From Comamonadaceae bacterium ALPHA2B (GTDB lineage Bacteria; Pseudomonadota; Gammaproteobacteria; Burkholderiales; Burkholderiaceae_C): a DNA stretch of 64,000 nucleotides. Below, piece after piece: positions 42,904-51,704 of the stretch. Location of the stretch: the NCBI GenBank assembly GCA_005503065.1, contig SCOE01000019.1, positions 40,598-104,597 of the forward strand, given 5' to 3'. Below the pieces are notes generated by a model, which ran no database searches, was not told the origin of the DNA, and worked only from the letters and a program-made list of their open reading frames with translations. Every line of letters starts with the position of its first letter. The stretch's first letter is position 1. The position numbers and the translations under genes are program-made.

Positions 42904-43890
42904 CTATTTCAGCCAACCCCGCTTGCGGAAGTAGAGCATCGGCCCAACTGCACTCAGCACCATCAGCGCCAGCACGTAGGGGTAGCCGAAGCCCCACTCC
43001 AGCTCGGGCATGAACTTGAAGTTCATGCCGTAGATGCTGGCGATCAGCGTCGGCGGCAGCAGGGCCACGCTGGCCACCGAGAAAATCTTGATGATCTTGT
43101 TCTGGTTGATGTTGATGAAGCCGACGGTGGCGTCCATCAGGAAGTTGATCTTGTCGAAGAGGAAGGCCGTGTGGCTGTCCAGCGATTCGATGTCGCGCAG
43201 GATCTGTCGCGCCTCCTCGAACTGCTCGGCGTTGAGCATCCGGCTTCGCATCATGAAGCTCACCGCGCGGCGCGTGTCCATCACGTTGCGGCGAATGCGG
43301 CCGTTCAAGTCCTCCTGCCGGGCGATGAGGCCCAGCACCTCGCCGGCGATCTCGTCGCTCACGTTGCCCTGGAGCACCTTGGCGCCGGCCTGCTCGAGCT
43401 CGTCGTAGATGCCTTCGAGGGTGTCGGCGGAGTACTCGGCATCGGCGTCGAAGAGCTTGAGCAGCACCTCCTTCGCGTCCTCGATCAGCCCCGGCGCGCG
43501 GCGCGCGCGCATGCGCAGCAGGCGGAACACCGGCACGTCCTCGTCGTGGATCGAGAACAGCACGCCGCGGCTCTTGAGCTCGGCGTTGTGCTGGTTGAGG
43601 ATGAAGGCCACCCGCACGTTGCGCGGCTCGTCGGCGTCGGCGATCAGGAAGTCGCTGCGCACGTGCAGGTCGCCGTTGTCCTCTTCGTAGAAGCGGGCCG
43701 ACTCCTCGATGTCGTCGTCGGTCACGTCCTCGGGGATCGACAGGCCGTAGTACTGCTTGACCCAGCGCTTCTCTTCGGGCGTGGGAGATTCGAGGTCCAC
43801 CCAGATGGGCTGGAATTTCGACAGCTCCTCGAGCGCCTCGATCTCTTCCTGGACGAGGCGGCCGTTGGCAAGCGTGAAGATGTTGAGCAT
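42904..43890 (-). CDS. corA: CorA family divalent metal transporter
   Basis: A pentameric Mg2+ (possibly Co2+/Ni2+) channel in the inner membrane, 328 residues. The cytoplasmic funnel occupies about 1-265 (NIFTLANGRLVQEE, then VWDLESPTPEE-like WVDLESPTPEEKRW), with the long stalk helix DKINFLMDATVGFININQNK. Two C-terminal helices follow (IFSVASVALLPPTLIASIYG and YVLALMVLSAVGPMLYF) with the GMN signature in YGMNFKFMPEL. The start at 43890 (MLNIFTLANG) is supported by the family start; the longer frame to 44025 has no homologous N-terminal sequence. Confidence 0.96.
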   Translation of the reverse strand: MLNIFTLANGRLVQEEIEALEELSKFQPIWVDLESPTPEEKRWVKQYYGLSIPEDVTDDDIEESARFYEEDNGDLHVRSDFLIADADEPRNVRVAFILNQHNAELKSRGVLFSIHDEDVPVFRLLRMRARRAPGLIEDAKEVLLKLFDADAEYSADTLEGIYDELEQAGAKVLQGNVSDEIAGEVLGLIARQEDLNGRIRRNVMDTRRAVSFMMRSRMLNAEQFEEARQILRDIESLDSHTAFLFDKINFLMDATVGFININQNKIIKIFSVASVALLPPTLIASIYGMNFKFMPELEWGFGYPYVLALMVLSAVGPMLYFRKRGWLK

Positions 43891-44108
43891 GGCGTGCCCC
43901 GGTGGGACTGGACGGTGGGCGAAGGGGCGGGAAGAAAGGGGCGCTTTCAAGCTCCGCGCCGACCGCAGGCCGGGCTCAGGCCGGAGTTGAAAGCTGCCAA
44001 GACGGATCGGGTTCCAAGTGAACACTCCGGTGGTTGCAGCGGGGTCGGATTATGGCACTGCAGCATCACCCGAACCCGCATCGTCTGGATGGATATCCAG
44101 TACATTCG

Positions 44109-46226
44109 ATGCCCATGTCCGCCCTCGCGCCCGACGTTATCGCACCCGCTGCCGGCACGCCCGCCGAGCGCCTGGCGCAGGCCCTCGGCACGCTCAACGA
44201 AGCGCAGCGCGCCGCGGTCGATCACGGGGTCGGCCCGCAGGCCGCCGACAACGGCCCACTGCTGGTCATCGCCGGTGCCGGCTCGGGCAAGACCAGCACC
44301 CTGGCGCACCGCGTGGCCCACCTCATCGCGCAGGGCGCCGATCCGCAGCGCATCCTTCTCTTGACGTTTTCGCGCCGCGCGGCGCAGGAGATGTCGCGCC
44401 GTGCCGGCCAGGTGGCCGCGCGCGTGCTCGGCCTGCGCGCCGACGCCGCGCCCGCGCTGCCCTGGGCCGGCACCTTCCACGGCATCGGCGCGCGGCTTTT
44501 GCGCGAGTACGCGCCGCAGATCGGGCTGGACCCCGAGTTCACCATCCACGACCGCGGCGATGCCGAGGACCTGATGGGCCTGGTGCGCAACGAGCTCGGC
44601 TTCTCGCGCACCGAGAAGCGCTTCCCCATGAAGGGCACCTGCCTGTCGATCTACTCGCGCACGGTGAACACGCGGCTGCCGCTGGCGACGGTTCTGGCGC
44701 AGGCCTTTCCCTGGTGCGCCGACTGGGCCGAGCAACTGCCGCGCCTCTTCGGCGCTTACGTGGAGGCCAAGCAGCAGCAGAACGTGCTCGACTACGACGA
44801 CCTGCTGCTGGCCTGGTCGGAAATGATGGGCGAGCCATCGATCGCTGCGCATGTGGGCGCGCGTTTCGACCACGTGCTGGTCGACGAGTACCAGGACACC
44901 AACCGCCTTCAGGCCGAGATCCTGCTGCGCCTGAAACCCGACGGCGCGGGCGTCACGGCGGTGGGCGACGACGCGCAGTCGATCTATTCGTTCCGTGGCG
45001 CGACGGTGCGCAACATCCTCGACTTCCCGTCGCAGTTCGCGCGGCCCGCGCGGGTGGTCACGCTGGAGCGCAACTACCGGTCGACGCAGCCCATCCTGGA
45101 TGCCTCCAACGCGGTGATGGCGCATGCGGCAGAGCGCTACGCCAAGCGCCTGTGGACCGACAAGCCCTCGGCCGGCCGGCCGCAGATCGTGCTGGTGCCC
45201 GACGAGGCGCAGCAGGCCGTGTGGGTCGCCGACCGCGTGCTGGCGCAGCGCGAGAACGGCCTCGCGCTCAAGCAGCAGGCGGTGCTGTTCCGCACCTCCA
45301 GCCACAGCGCCGCGCTCGAGCTGGAGCTGGCGCGGCGCAACATTCCCTTCGTCAAGTACGGCGGGCTCAAGTTCCTCGAGGCCACGCACGTGAAGGACCT
45401 GCTCGCGCTGCTGCGCTTCGTGCAGAACCCGCGCAGCCGCCTCGCGGGCTTCCGCGTGGTGCAGCTCATTCCGGGCGTCGGCCCGGCCACGGCCACGCGG
45501 CTGCTCGATGCGATGGACGAGGCCGCGGACCCGGCGGTGGCGTTGCAGGCCTTCGTGCCGCCGGCGGCGGCGCGCGACGAATGGGCACGTTTCGCCCAGG
45601 CCTGGGCCGCACTGCGTGCGGGCCAGGCCGGGTGGCCGGCCGAGATGGAGCTGGCCATGGCCTGGTACCTGCCGCATCTCGAACGGCTGCATGACGATGC
45701 GCTGGTGCGCCGCGGCGATATCGAGCAACTCGTGCAACTTGCAGCGGGCTACGCGTCACGCGAGCGCTTCATCACCGAGCTCACGCTCGATCCGCCCGAG
45801 TCGACGAGCGACCGGCCCGGTCCGCCGCTGCTGGACGAGGACTACCTCATCCTTTCGACCATCCACTCGGCCAAGGGCCAGGAGTGGAACGCGGTGCACG
45901 TGCTCAACGTGGTCGACGGCTGCCTGCCGGCCGACGTGGCGCAGGGTACGCACGAGCTGGAAGAGGAGCGGCGCCTGCTCTACGTCGCGATGACACGGGC
46001 CAGGGACCATCTGCACCTGCTGGTGCCGCAGCGCTTCTATGTCACGCAGCAGAGTGCGCGCGGCGATCGCCACATGTACGCGGGGCGAACGCGCTTCCTG
46101 CCCGAATCCGACCTGCATGGCTTCGAGCGCGTGACTTGGCCGGCGCCACCGCCGCAGCCGGCCTTCGTGCCACCGCCGGCCGCCGTGATGGACCTGCGCG
46201 CGCGGCTGCGTGCCAACTGGCGCTGA
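44109..46226 (+). CDS. UvrD/PcrA-type ATP-dependent DNA helicase
   Basis: A superfamily 1A helicase, 705 residues from the ATG at 44109 (ATG 44115 or 44052 also possible). Motifs are in order: Q-motif LNEAQRAAVDHG, Walker A AGAGSGKTSTLAHRV (about 55-70), Ia LLTFSRRAAQEMSRR, Walker B VDEYQDTNRLQ, III GDDAQSIYSFRGA, IV LERNYRSTQPIL, V STIHSAKGQEWNAVHV, and VI LLYVAMTRARDHLHLL. It unwinds DNA in repair or recombination. Length and the short C-terminal tail (no Cys-rich or nuclease domain) fit UvrD-like helicases found as second copies in Burkholderiales. The canonical uvrD is expected elsewhere. Confidence 0.92.
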   Translation: MPMSALAPDVIAPAAGTPAERLAQALGTLNEAQRAAVDHGVGPQAADNGPLLVIAGAGSGKTSTLAHRVAHLIAQGADPQRILLLTFSRRAAQEMSRRAGQVAARVLGLRADAAPALPWAGTFHGIGARLLREYAPQIGLDPEFTIHDRGDAEDLMGLVRNELGFSRTEKRFPMKGTCLSIYSRTVNTRLPLATVLAQAFPWCADWAEQLPRLFGAYVEAKQQQNVLDYDDLLLAWSEMMGEPSIAAHVGARFDHVLVDEYQDTNRLQAEILLRLKPDGAGVTAVGDDAQSIYSFRGATVRNILDFPSQFARPARVVTLERNYRSTQPILDASNAVMAHAAERYAKRLWTDKPSAGRPQIVLVPDEAQQAVWVADRVLAQRENGLALKQQAVLFRTSSHSAALELELARRNIPFVKYGGLKFLEATHVKDLLALLRFVQNPRSRLAGFRVVQLIPGVGPATATRLLDAMDEAADPAVALQAFVPPAAARDEWARFAQAWAALRAGQAGWPAEMELAMAWYLPHLERLHDDALVRRGDIEQLVQLAAGYASRERFITELTLDPPESTSDRPGPPLLDEDYLILSTIHSAKGQEWNAVHVLNVVDGCLPADVAQGTHELEEERRLLYVAMTRARDHLHLLVPQRFYVTQQSARGDRHMYAGRTRFLPESDLHGFERVTWPAPPPQPAFVPPPAAVMDLRARLRANWR

Positions 46227-46250
46227 ACGTCAGTCATTCGACCTCAGGGG

Positions 46251-46294
46251 GCTGCAAACGCAGGTCCGGCCGGCGTGTGCTGCTATCGATCCGG
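46251..46294 (-). repeat. Dispersed two-hairpin repeat, copy B2 (divergent)
   Basis: Read on the - strand: GGATCGATAGCAGCACACG, CCGGCCGGACCTGCG and TTTGCAGCC. It starts 24 nt after the helicase stop. The core ATAGC and GCAGCC ends are kept, but the central stem is degenerate. The rest of the 257-bp gap to hpf contains an inverted repeat GCAATC-N5-GATTGC (46323-46339) and no other gene. Confidence 0.45.
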
Positions 46295-46483
46295 AAGCGG
46301 CCCGCGGCCGCTTTGACCCTGGGCAATCGCGGGGATTGCAATTCGATGGCACCCCGGGCATAGTGAATCGACCGTCCTTCCTCGAACAACAACAAAAAGC
46401 ACTCCCAACGTTCCTGTTTTCCCGCCGGCCTGCGCCCTCCGGCGCGTGCCGTTTTCCAACCGTCAATTTCCAGGAGGTCATTC

Positions 46484-46813
46484 ATGAATTTGACGATCAG
46501 CGGTCATCACCTCGACGTCACCCCCGCGCTTCGCAGCTATGTGACCAACAAGCTCGACCGGATCACGCGTCATTTCGACCAGGTGGTCGATGTGCGGGTG
46601 ATCCTCACGGTGGAAAAGCAGAAGGAGAAGGAACGCCGGCAACGCGCCGAGTGCAACATCCACGTCAAGGGCAATGACATGTTCGCCGAGTGCTGCCACG
46701 CTGATCTGTACGCCGCAGTGGACGAGCTGGTCGACAAGCTCGACCGCCAGGTGGTGCGCCACAAGGACCGCCTGCAGGACCACCACCACGCCGCGCCCAA
46801 ACGCGTGATGTGA
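46484..46813 (+). CDS. hpf: Ribosome hibernation-promoting factor, short form
   Basis: Binds the 30S subunit in stationary phase and promotes inactive 100S ribosomes. It has 109 residues with a single beta-alpha-beta-beta-beta-alpha domain: [50 protein letters not shown] and [20 protein letters not shown]. No long-form C-terminal dimerisation domain is present. AGGAGG lies 7 nt upstream. In many proteobacteria rpoN precedes hpf; here the gene before it is a helicase. It is followed by ptsN and hprK. Confidence 0.96.
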   Translation: MNLTISGHHLDVTPALRSYVTNKLDRITRHFDQVVDVRVILTVEKQKEKERRQRAECNIHVKGNDMFAECCHADLYAAVDELVDKLDRQVVRHKDRLQDHHHAAPKRVM

Positions 46814-46894
46814 GGCCGCCGGGCCCGGCTCTGAGCACTTTCGTTATAGGATTTTGTACAGAGCTCGCCGGCGCCCCCGGGCAAATCCTCTTGC

Positions 46895-46915
46895 AAGCCG
46901 CCTTCGGGCGGCTTT
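46895..46915 (+). terminator. Hairpin AAGCCGCC-TTCG-GGCGGCTT after hpf
   Basis: Perfect 8-bp stem (46895-46902 and 46907-46914) with a stable TTCG tetraloop, ending in TTT before GACATTTC. It has the form of an intrinsic terminator, but its U-tract is short. It would separate hpf from ptsN. Confidence 0.65.
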
Positions 46916-46923
46916 GACATTTC

Positions 46924-46939
46924 TGGTACACACAATGCA
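46924..46939 (+). promoter_or_regulatory. Candidate sigma-54 promoter upstream of ptsN
   Basis: TGGTACACACAATGCA matches the -24/-12 consensus TGGCACR-N4-TTGCW in 14 of 16 positions, including the required GG (46925-46926) and GC (46937-46938) with exactly 10 nt between. It lies 31 nt before the ptsN ATG, directly after a terminator hairpin. A CATAAT box at 46947-46952 could be a sigma-70 alternative. Confidence 0.35.
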
Positions 46940-46969
46940 GGAGGTGCATAATCGCGCCCCGATCCCACC

Positions 46970-47437
46970 ATGAACCGTCTCGCGTCCATCCTGCCGCCCG
47001 CTCAAGTTCTCGTGAGCGTCGACGCCACCAGCAAGAAGCGGGCCTTCGAAGAGGCAGGCTTGTTGTTCGAGAACCTCCATGGCCTCGGGCGCGCCCTGAT
47101 CACCGACAGCCTGTTCGCCCGCGAGCGCCTCGGTTCCACCGGGCTGGGCCATGGCGTGGCCATCCCCCACGGCCGCATCAAGGGCCTGAAGGCGCCCATG
47201 GCGGCCGTCTTCCAGCTGGCCAACCCGATCGGCTTCGACGCCCCGGACGAGCAGCCGGTCATGCTGCTGATCTTCCTGCTGGTGCCCGAGGCGGCCACGC
47301 AGAAGCACCTGGAAATCCTCTCCGAGATCGCCGAGATGCTCAGCGACGCGGCGCTGCGCGAAAAGATCAAGACCAGCGGCGATGCCACGGAGCTGCATGC
47401 GCTGATCGCCGGCTGGCGCTCCACACAGGTCGCCTGA
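46970..47437 (+). CDS. ptsN: PTS IIA-like nitrogen regulatory protein PtsN
   Basis: The phospho-accepting EIIA-Ntr component of the nitrogen PTS, which regulates K+ and other transport systems in response to phosphate flow from PtsP and NPr. It has 155 residues with the active-site His67 in [16 protein letters not shown] and the family runs [15 protein letters not shown] and [18 protein letters not shown]. It lies between hpf and hprK, a conserved betaproteobacterial arrangement. A purine run AGGAGGTG is 23 nt before the ATG, too far for a normal ribosome-binding site, and no better one is seen. Confidence 0.96.
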   Translation: MNRLASILPPAQVLVSVDATSKKRAFEEAGLLFENLHGLGRALITDSLFARERLGSTGLGHGVAIPHGRIKGLKAPMAAVFQLANPIGFDAPDEQPVMLLIFLLVPEAATQKHLEILSEIAEMLSDAALREKIKTSGDATELHALIAGWRSTQVA

Positions 47438-47492
47438 CGGCCTTTCGCGCCCGGCTGCGCGGGGCGCCGGGCGTCCTCGTCACAATGCACCC

Positions 47493-48443
47493 ATGAAACC
47501 GACGGTCATCAGCGCGGACGCGATGTTCGAGGAGTTCCGCGGCTCGCTGCGCTGGGAGTGGCTCGCGGGCCTGGGCGCTTCGGAGCGCCAGTTCGACCCC
47601 GACGTGATCAGCCGTGCGCAGTCGGCCGCCGACCTGGTCGGCTACCTCAACTACATCCATCCCTACCGCGTGCAGATCCTGGGTGCGCGCGAGATCGCGT
47701 ACCTCACGCGCGGCACGGCCGAGGACTGCGCCCGGCGTATCGCCCGCATCGTGACGCTGGAGCCGCCGATGCTGGTGCTGGCCGACGGCCAGGCCGCGCC
47801 GGACGAGCTGCTGTCGATCTGCGAGCGCGCCCAGCTGCCTCTCTTCGCCACGCGCGAATCGTCGGCCTTCGTGATCGACGTGCTGCGGGCCTACCTGTCC
47901 AAGCATTTCGCCGAGCGCACCTCGATGCACGGCGTGTTCATGGACATCCTGGGCATGGGCGTGATGATCACGGGCGAATCGGGGCTGGGCAAGAGCGAAC
48001 TGGGGCTGGAACTGATCTCGCGCGGCAACGGCCTGGTGGCCGACGACGCGGTGGACCTGTACCGCATCAACCAGGCCACCATCGTCGGGCGCTGCCCCGA
48101 CCTGCTGCAGAACCTGCTGGAGGTGCGCGGCATCGGCCTGCTCGACATCAAGGCCATCTTCGGCGAGACGGCCGTGCGCCGGAAGATGCGCCTGAACCTG
48201 ATCGTGCACCTCGTTCGGCGCGACTCCTTCGAGCGCGACTACGAGCGCCTGCCGGCCGAGCCCCTGACGCAGGACGTGCTGGGCGTGCCGGTGCGCAAGG
48301 CCGTCATCCAGGTGGTGGCCGGCCGCAACATCGCCGTGCTGGTCGAGGCGGCCGTGCGCAACTCGATCCTTCAGTTGCGGGGCATCGATACCTACGCCGA
48401 CTTCGTCGCGCGGCACCACAAGGCCATGGAGCAGGGCAACTGA
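47493..48443 (+). CDS. hprK: HPr kinase/phosphorylase
   Basis: Phosphorylates or dephosphorylates the HPr protein on Ser in Gram-negatives that lack sugar PTS, as in most betaproteobacteria. It has 316 residues: the N-terminal domain (about 1-130), P-loop GESGLGKS (161-168), and the HPrK signature [17 protein letters not shown] (about 207-224) followed by [34 protein letters not shown] completes the C-terminal motif. It starts 55 bp after ptsN on the same strand and converges with fur (16 bp between the stops). Its partners HPr and EI are not in the window. Confidence 0.96.
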   Translation: MKPTVISADAMFEEFRGSLRWEWLAGLGASERQFDPDVISRAQSAADLVGYLNYIHPYRVQILGAREIAYLTRGTAEDCARRIARIVTLEPPMLVLADGQAAPDELLSICERAQLPLFATRESSAFVIDVLRAYLSKHFAERTSMHGVFMDILGMGVMITGESGLGKSELGLELISRGNGLVADDAVDLYRINQATIVGRCPDLLQNLLEVRGIGLLDIKAIFGETAVRRKMRLNLIVHLVRRDSFERDYERLPAEPLTQDVLGVPVRKAVIQVVAGRNIAVLVEAAVRNSILQLRGIDTYADFVARHHKAMEQGN

Positions 48444-48459
48444 GCGCCCCGGGCGGCGC

Positions 48460-48882
48460 TCAGTGCTGCTTGGCCTGGCAGTCGGCGCACACGCCGTACA
48501 GCGACATGGCGTGGTCCTGCAGATGCCAGCCCTTGTCCTTGGCGATCAGCTGCTGGCGGCGTTCGATCTCGGCGTCGTAGAACTCCTCGACCTTGCCGCA
48601 GGACGTGCACACCAGGTGGTCGTGGTGCGTGCCCTCGTTCAGCTCGTACACCGCCTTGCCGCTCTCGAAGTGGCTGCGCGAGAGGATGCCGGCCTGCTCG
48701 AACTGCGTGAGCACGCGGTACACGGTGGCCAGGCCGATGTCGGAGTGTTCGTTGAGCAGCACCCGGAACACGTCTTCGGCCGTCATGTGGCGCAGCCCGC
48801 CGGCCTGGAAGATTTCCAGGATCTTGAGGCGGGGAAGGGTGGCCTTCAGGCCGGTGCTCTTGAGGTTGTCGATGTTGCCCAT
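48460..48882 (-). CDS. fur: Ferric uptake regulator Fur
   Basis: Iron-sensing repressor of 140 residues. It has an N-terminal winged helix ([19 protein letters not shown], then [19 protein letters not shown]) and a C-terminal dimerisation/metal domain ([19 protein letters not shown], the HHDHLVC metal site, and the second CxxC in [11 protein letters not shown]). The start at 48882 gives [11 protein letters not shown], standard in Comamonadaceae; an open upstream part to 48921 overlaps the promoter. It is divergent from bamE with 86 bp between, an order conserved across betaproteobacteria. The shared gap holds a hairpin AGGCCC-GGCAA-GGGCCT (48911-48927). Confidence 0.97.
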   Translation of the reverse strand: MGNIDNLKSTGLKATLPRLKILEIFQAGGLRHMTAEDVFRVLLNEHSDIGLATVYRVLTQFEQAGILSRSHFESGKAVYELNEGTHHDHLVCTSCGKVEEFYDAEIERRQQLIAKDKGWHLQDHAMSLYGVCADCQAKQH

Positions 48883-48968
48883 GGTGGTCTCGGCAGCAGG
48901 ACCGCGGCGAAGGCCCGGCAAGGGCCTGCCGCTACAATCTTCGGATCATATCGCTACGCCTTTTTCCC
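48883..48968. promoter_or_regulatory. Divergent fur / bamE promoter region
   Basis: An 86-bp gap between divergent starts. TACAAT at 48933-48938 is a likely -10 for bamE (36 nt from its ATG). The 6-bp inverted repeat AGGCCC/GGGCCT (48911-48927) lies upstream of it. No clear 19-bp Fur box was found by eye. Confidence 0.5.
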
Positions 48969-49523
48969 ATGCTTGGTTCAACCCAACGCCAGCCGCTGCT
49001 GCTGGCTGCCGCCCTGCTCGCAGGCATCGGCGTGGCCGGGTGCAGCAGCACCAGCGATCGCATGCGCAACGCGCTGTACGCCGTCACGCCCTACAAGGTC
49101 GAGGTCGTGCAGGGCAACGTGGTCACCAAGGAGCAGGTCGAGGCACTCAAGACTGGCATGACGCGCCAGCAGGTGCGCGACATCCTCGGCACCTCGCTGC
49201 TGACGGACGTGTTCCATTCCAACCGCTGGGACTACGTCTTCACCATCAAGCGCCAGGGCGTCGATCCGCAGCAGCGCCGCCTGACGCTGATGTTCAACGG
49301 CGACACGCTGGCCAGCTTCGAGGGCGATCCCATGCCCAGCGAGCAGGAGTTCGTCTCCACCATCGACACCCGCAAGAAGTCCGGCAAGGTGCCCGTGCTC
49401 GAGGCCAGCGAAGACCAACTCAAGAAGTTCGATGCGCCGGCCAATGCGAAATCGACCGAGGCCTCGGCGCGCGCGCTGACGCCGCTGCCGCCGACCTACC
49501 CGCCGCTCGAGTCGCCGCGCTGA
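48969..49523 (+). CDS. bamE: Outer membrane protein assembly factor BamE
   Basis: A lipoprotein of the BAM complex, 184 residues. The signal peptide ([20 protein letters not shown]) has a lipobox GVAGC with the lipidated Cys at residue 25. The SmpA/OmlA domain (about 45-125) shows [39 protein letters not shown] and [20 protein letters not shown]. The C-terminal tail is Pro-rich. Order fur-bamE-dapB is conserved in the family. This domain is also found in the adhesin-linked lipoprotein at 30552-31427. Confidence 0.96.
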   Translation: MLGSTQRQPLLLAAALLAGIGVAGCSSTSDRMRNALYAVTPYKVEVVQGNVVTKEQVEALKTGMTRQQVRDILGTSLLTDVFHSNRWDYVFTIKRQGVDPQQRRLTLMFNGDTLASFEGDPMPSEQEFVSTIDTRKKSGKVPVLEASEDQLKKFDAPANAKSTEASARALTPLPPTYPPLESPR

Positions 49524-49611
49524 GCGGCGTCCTCCGCGCCCCGGGGGCGCCGCCGGCCGCTGCGGGTGGCGTCCTCCTCCTCCCGATCGACGCTCTCCAG
49601 CCCTGCCGCGC

Positions 49612-50445
49612 GTGACCTCTTCGACCTCTTCCCCGTCCTCCTCCCCGCGCCGCGTTGCGATCGCCGGCGCGTCCGGCCGCATGGGCCGCATGCTCGTCGA
49701 GGCCGTGCGCCAGGCCGACGATCTGCAACTGGCCGGCGCGCTCGACGTCGCCGGCAGCCCGGCGCTGGGCAGCGACGCGGCCGCCTTCCTCGGCCAGCCG
49801 GCGGGCGTGCCCATCACCGACGACCTGCGCACGGGCCTTGCGAATGCGCAGGTGCTGATCGACTTCACACGCCCCGAAGGCACGCTCGCGCACCTGGCCG
49901 TGTGCCGCGAACTCGGCGTGCAGGCCGTGATCGGCACCACCGGCTTTTCCGACGCGCAGAAGGCCGAGGTGGCCGCCTTCGCCGAGGACATCGCCATCGT
50001 CATGGCGCCCAATATGAGCGTGGGCGTCAACGTCACCTTCAAGCTGCTGGAGATGGCGGCCAAGGCCCTGTCGACCGGCTACGACATCGAGGTCATCGAG
50101 GCGCACCACCGCCACAAGGTCGATGCGCCCTCGGGCACCGCGCTCAAGATGGGCGAAGTCATCGCCGACGCGCTGGGCCGCGACCTCAAGGACTGCGCGG
50201 TCTATGCCCGTGAGGGCGTCACGGGCGAGCGCGACCCGTCCACCATCGGCTTCGCCACCATCCGCGGCGGCGACATCGTGGGCGACCATACCGTGCTCTT
50301 CGCCGGCATCGGCGAGCGCATCGAGATCTCGCACAAGTCGTCCAGCCGCGCCGGCTATGCGCAAGGCAGCCTGCGCGCCGCGCGTTTCCTGGCTGCGAAG
50401 AAGAGCGGCCTGTTCGACATGTTCGACGTGCTGGGCCTGCGCTGA
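49612..50445 (+). CDS. dapB: 4-hydroxy-tetrahydrodipicolinate reductase DapB
   Basis: Reduces HTPA to tetrahydrodipicolinate in lysine and meso-diaminopimelate synthesis. It has 277 residues, starting with GTG. The nucleotide-binding motif is [18 protein letters not shown] (about 15-32), the active-site signature [20 protein letters not shown] (about 162-181), and [20 protein letters not shown] is also conserved. The Ser/Pro-rich first 12 residues ([13 protein letters not shown]) are a variable extension. It precedes exbB by 19 nt. Confidence 0.97.
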   Translation: MTSSTSSPSSSPRRVAIAGASGRMGRMLVEAVRQADDLQLAGALDVAGSPALGSDAAAFLGQPAGVPITDDLRTGLANAQVLIDFTRPEGTLAHLAVCRELGVQAVIGTTGFSDAQKAEVAAFAEDIAIVMAPNMSVGVNVTFKLLEMAAKALSTGYDIEVIEAHHRHKVDAPSGTALKMGEVIADALGRDLKDCAVYAREGVTGERDPSTIGFATIRGGDIVGDHTVLFAGIGERIEISHKSSSRAGYAQGSLRAARFLAAKKSGLFDMFDVLGLR

Positions 50446-50464
50446 GCACCTCGTCGCGCCAGCC

Positions 50465-51169
50465 ATGTCCGCCCTCGAACTCCTGACCCAGGGCGACGCC
50501 GTCAGCCGCGCCGTCGCGACGCTGCTGCTGGCGATGTCGGTCGCGAGCTGGGTCGTGATCCTCTGGAAGGCCTGGCTGCTGCGCGGCGGCACGCGCGACG
50601 TGCTGCGCAGCATCGCCGCCTTCTGGCAGTCGCCCGGGCTCGGCGAGGCCGCGCAGCGCCTGCAGGGCTTCGCCGGCGCGGGGCTGGTCCGGCCCGCCGT
50701 GCTCGCGCTGCAGCAGGTGGCGGTCGACGCCCAGGCCGGCCGCGGCGACCTGGCCGCGCAGGGCAGCTTGGCCCAGCGCCTGACCCGCGCGCTGCGCGAC
50801 GCGCTCCACGGTGCGCTGCGACGGCTGCAGGCGGGCCAGATCCTGCTCGCCACGGTGGGTGCCACGGCCCCCTTCGTCGGACTGCTGGGCACCGTGTGGG
50901 GCATCCACCGCGCGCTGGCCACCATCGCGGCGCAGACCGGCGGCTTCACCATCGACAAGGTGGCCGGCCCGGTGGGCGAGGCACTGGTGATGACGGCCTT
51001 CGGCCTGGCGGTCGCCATCCCGGCCGTGCTGGCCTACAACGTGTTCGGCCGCGTCGTCGGCCGCATCGAGGCCGAGCTGGAAGGCTTCGCGCACGACCTG
51101 CTCGCCACCTTCGCGCCCGATGCATCGGCCGTGCCGCCGGCGCGGCCGATGCCGGTCACCACCGTCTGA
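50465..51169 (+). CDS. exbB: MotA/TolQ/ExbB proton channel family protein
   Basis: Proton-channel subunit that with ExbD energises TonB or Tol. It has 234 residues with three transmembrane helices: about 15-38 (AVATLLLAMSVASWVVILW), about 120-145 (LLATVGATAPFVGLLGTVWG, the family signature) and about 165-188 (GEALVMTAFGLAVAIPAVLA). Start ATG at 50465, 19 nt after the dapB stop; exbD follows after 13 nt. No tonB or tolA gene is adjacent, so the choice of ExbB over TolQ rests on the two-gene arrangement after dapB. Confidence 0.9.
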   Translation: MSALELLTQGDAVSRAVATLLLAMSVASWVVILWKAWLLRGGTRDVLRSIAAFWQSPGLGEAAQRLQGFAGAGLVRPAVLALQQVAVDAQAGRGDLAAQGSLAQRLTRALRDALHGALRRLQAGQILLATVGATAPFVGLLGTVWGIHRALATIAAQTGGFTIDKVAGPVGEALVMTAFGLAVAIPAVLAYNVFGRVVGRIEAELEGFAHDLLATFAPDASAVPPARPMPVTTV

Positions 51170-51182
51170 GTCGAGGCACGCG

Positions 51183-51704
51183 ATGGCGTTCGGCCGCAGC
51201 TCCCTCGGCAGCGCCAGCGGCGCCGGTGGCCGCGCGATGGGCGGCGGTGGCCAGCGCCCCCTGTCGGACATCAACGTCACGCCGCTGGTGGACGTGATGC
51301 TGGTGCTGCTGGTGATCTTCATCATCACCGCGCCGCTCATGGCCAGCAGCATCAAGCTCGACCTGCCGCGCACCGACGCCGGCCAGCCCAGCGACACGCC
51401 GCGCTTCGTCACGCTCTCGGTCGATGCGGGAGGCAATGTCTTCCTCGACGAGCAGCGCATCGCCGGCAACGAGGAACTCGCCGTCAGGCTCAAGGCCGCG
51501 GCCGAGCGCAGCCGCGACACCGAGGTGCAACTGCGCGCCGACCACAACGTGCCCTACGGCAAGGTCGTCGAACTCATGGGCATCGCCAACCAGGCGGGGC
51601 TCAGCCGGATCGGCTTCGTCACCGAGGCGCCGTCGGGCGCGCAGCCGGGAATCGGGCAGCCGAACGCAGAGGGCGCAGAGGTTCCGCAGAGGGCGCAGAA
51701 GTAA
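51183..51704 (+). CDS. exbD: Biopolymer transport protein ExbD/TolR
   Basis: Single-pass partner of ExbB. Its 173 residues comprise a Gly/Ser-rich cytoplasmic N terminus, the signature SDINVTPLVDVMLVLLVIFI with the protonatable Asp37 in the TM helix (about 30-52), and a periplasmic domain (about 65-150, FVTLSVDAGGNVFLDEQRI, LRADHNVPYGKVVELMGIAN). The last 16 residues (IGQPNAEGAEVPQRAQK) are encoded by the left arm of an inverted repeat (51657-51700), not by conserved ExbD sequence. The original stop was presumably lost or moved by arrival of that repeat. Confidence 0.93.
   Translation: MAFGRSSLGSASGAGGRAMGGGGQRPLSDINVTPLVDVMLVLLVIFIITAPLMASSIKLDLPRTDAGQPSDTPRFVTLSVDAGGNVFLDEQRIAGNEELAVRLKAAAERSRDTEVQLRADHNVPYGKVVELMGIANQAGLSRIGFVTEAPSGAQPGIGQPNAEGAEVPQRAQK

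Noticed and set aside
46914..46919. TTGACA as a -35 box for ptsN
   Set aside because: No -10-like hexamer lies 16-18 nt downstream; the nearest, CATAAT, is 27 nt away, and the bases are part of the terminator hairpin tail.
46939..46946. AGGAGGTG as the ribosome-binding site of ptsN
   Set aside because: It is 23 nt from the ATG, and no start codon lies at normal distance in the ptsN frame (a TAA is met at 46949).
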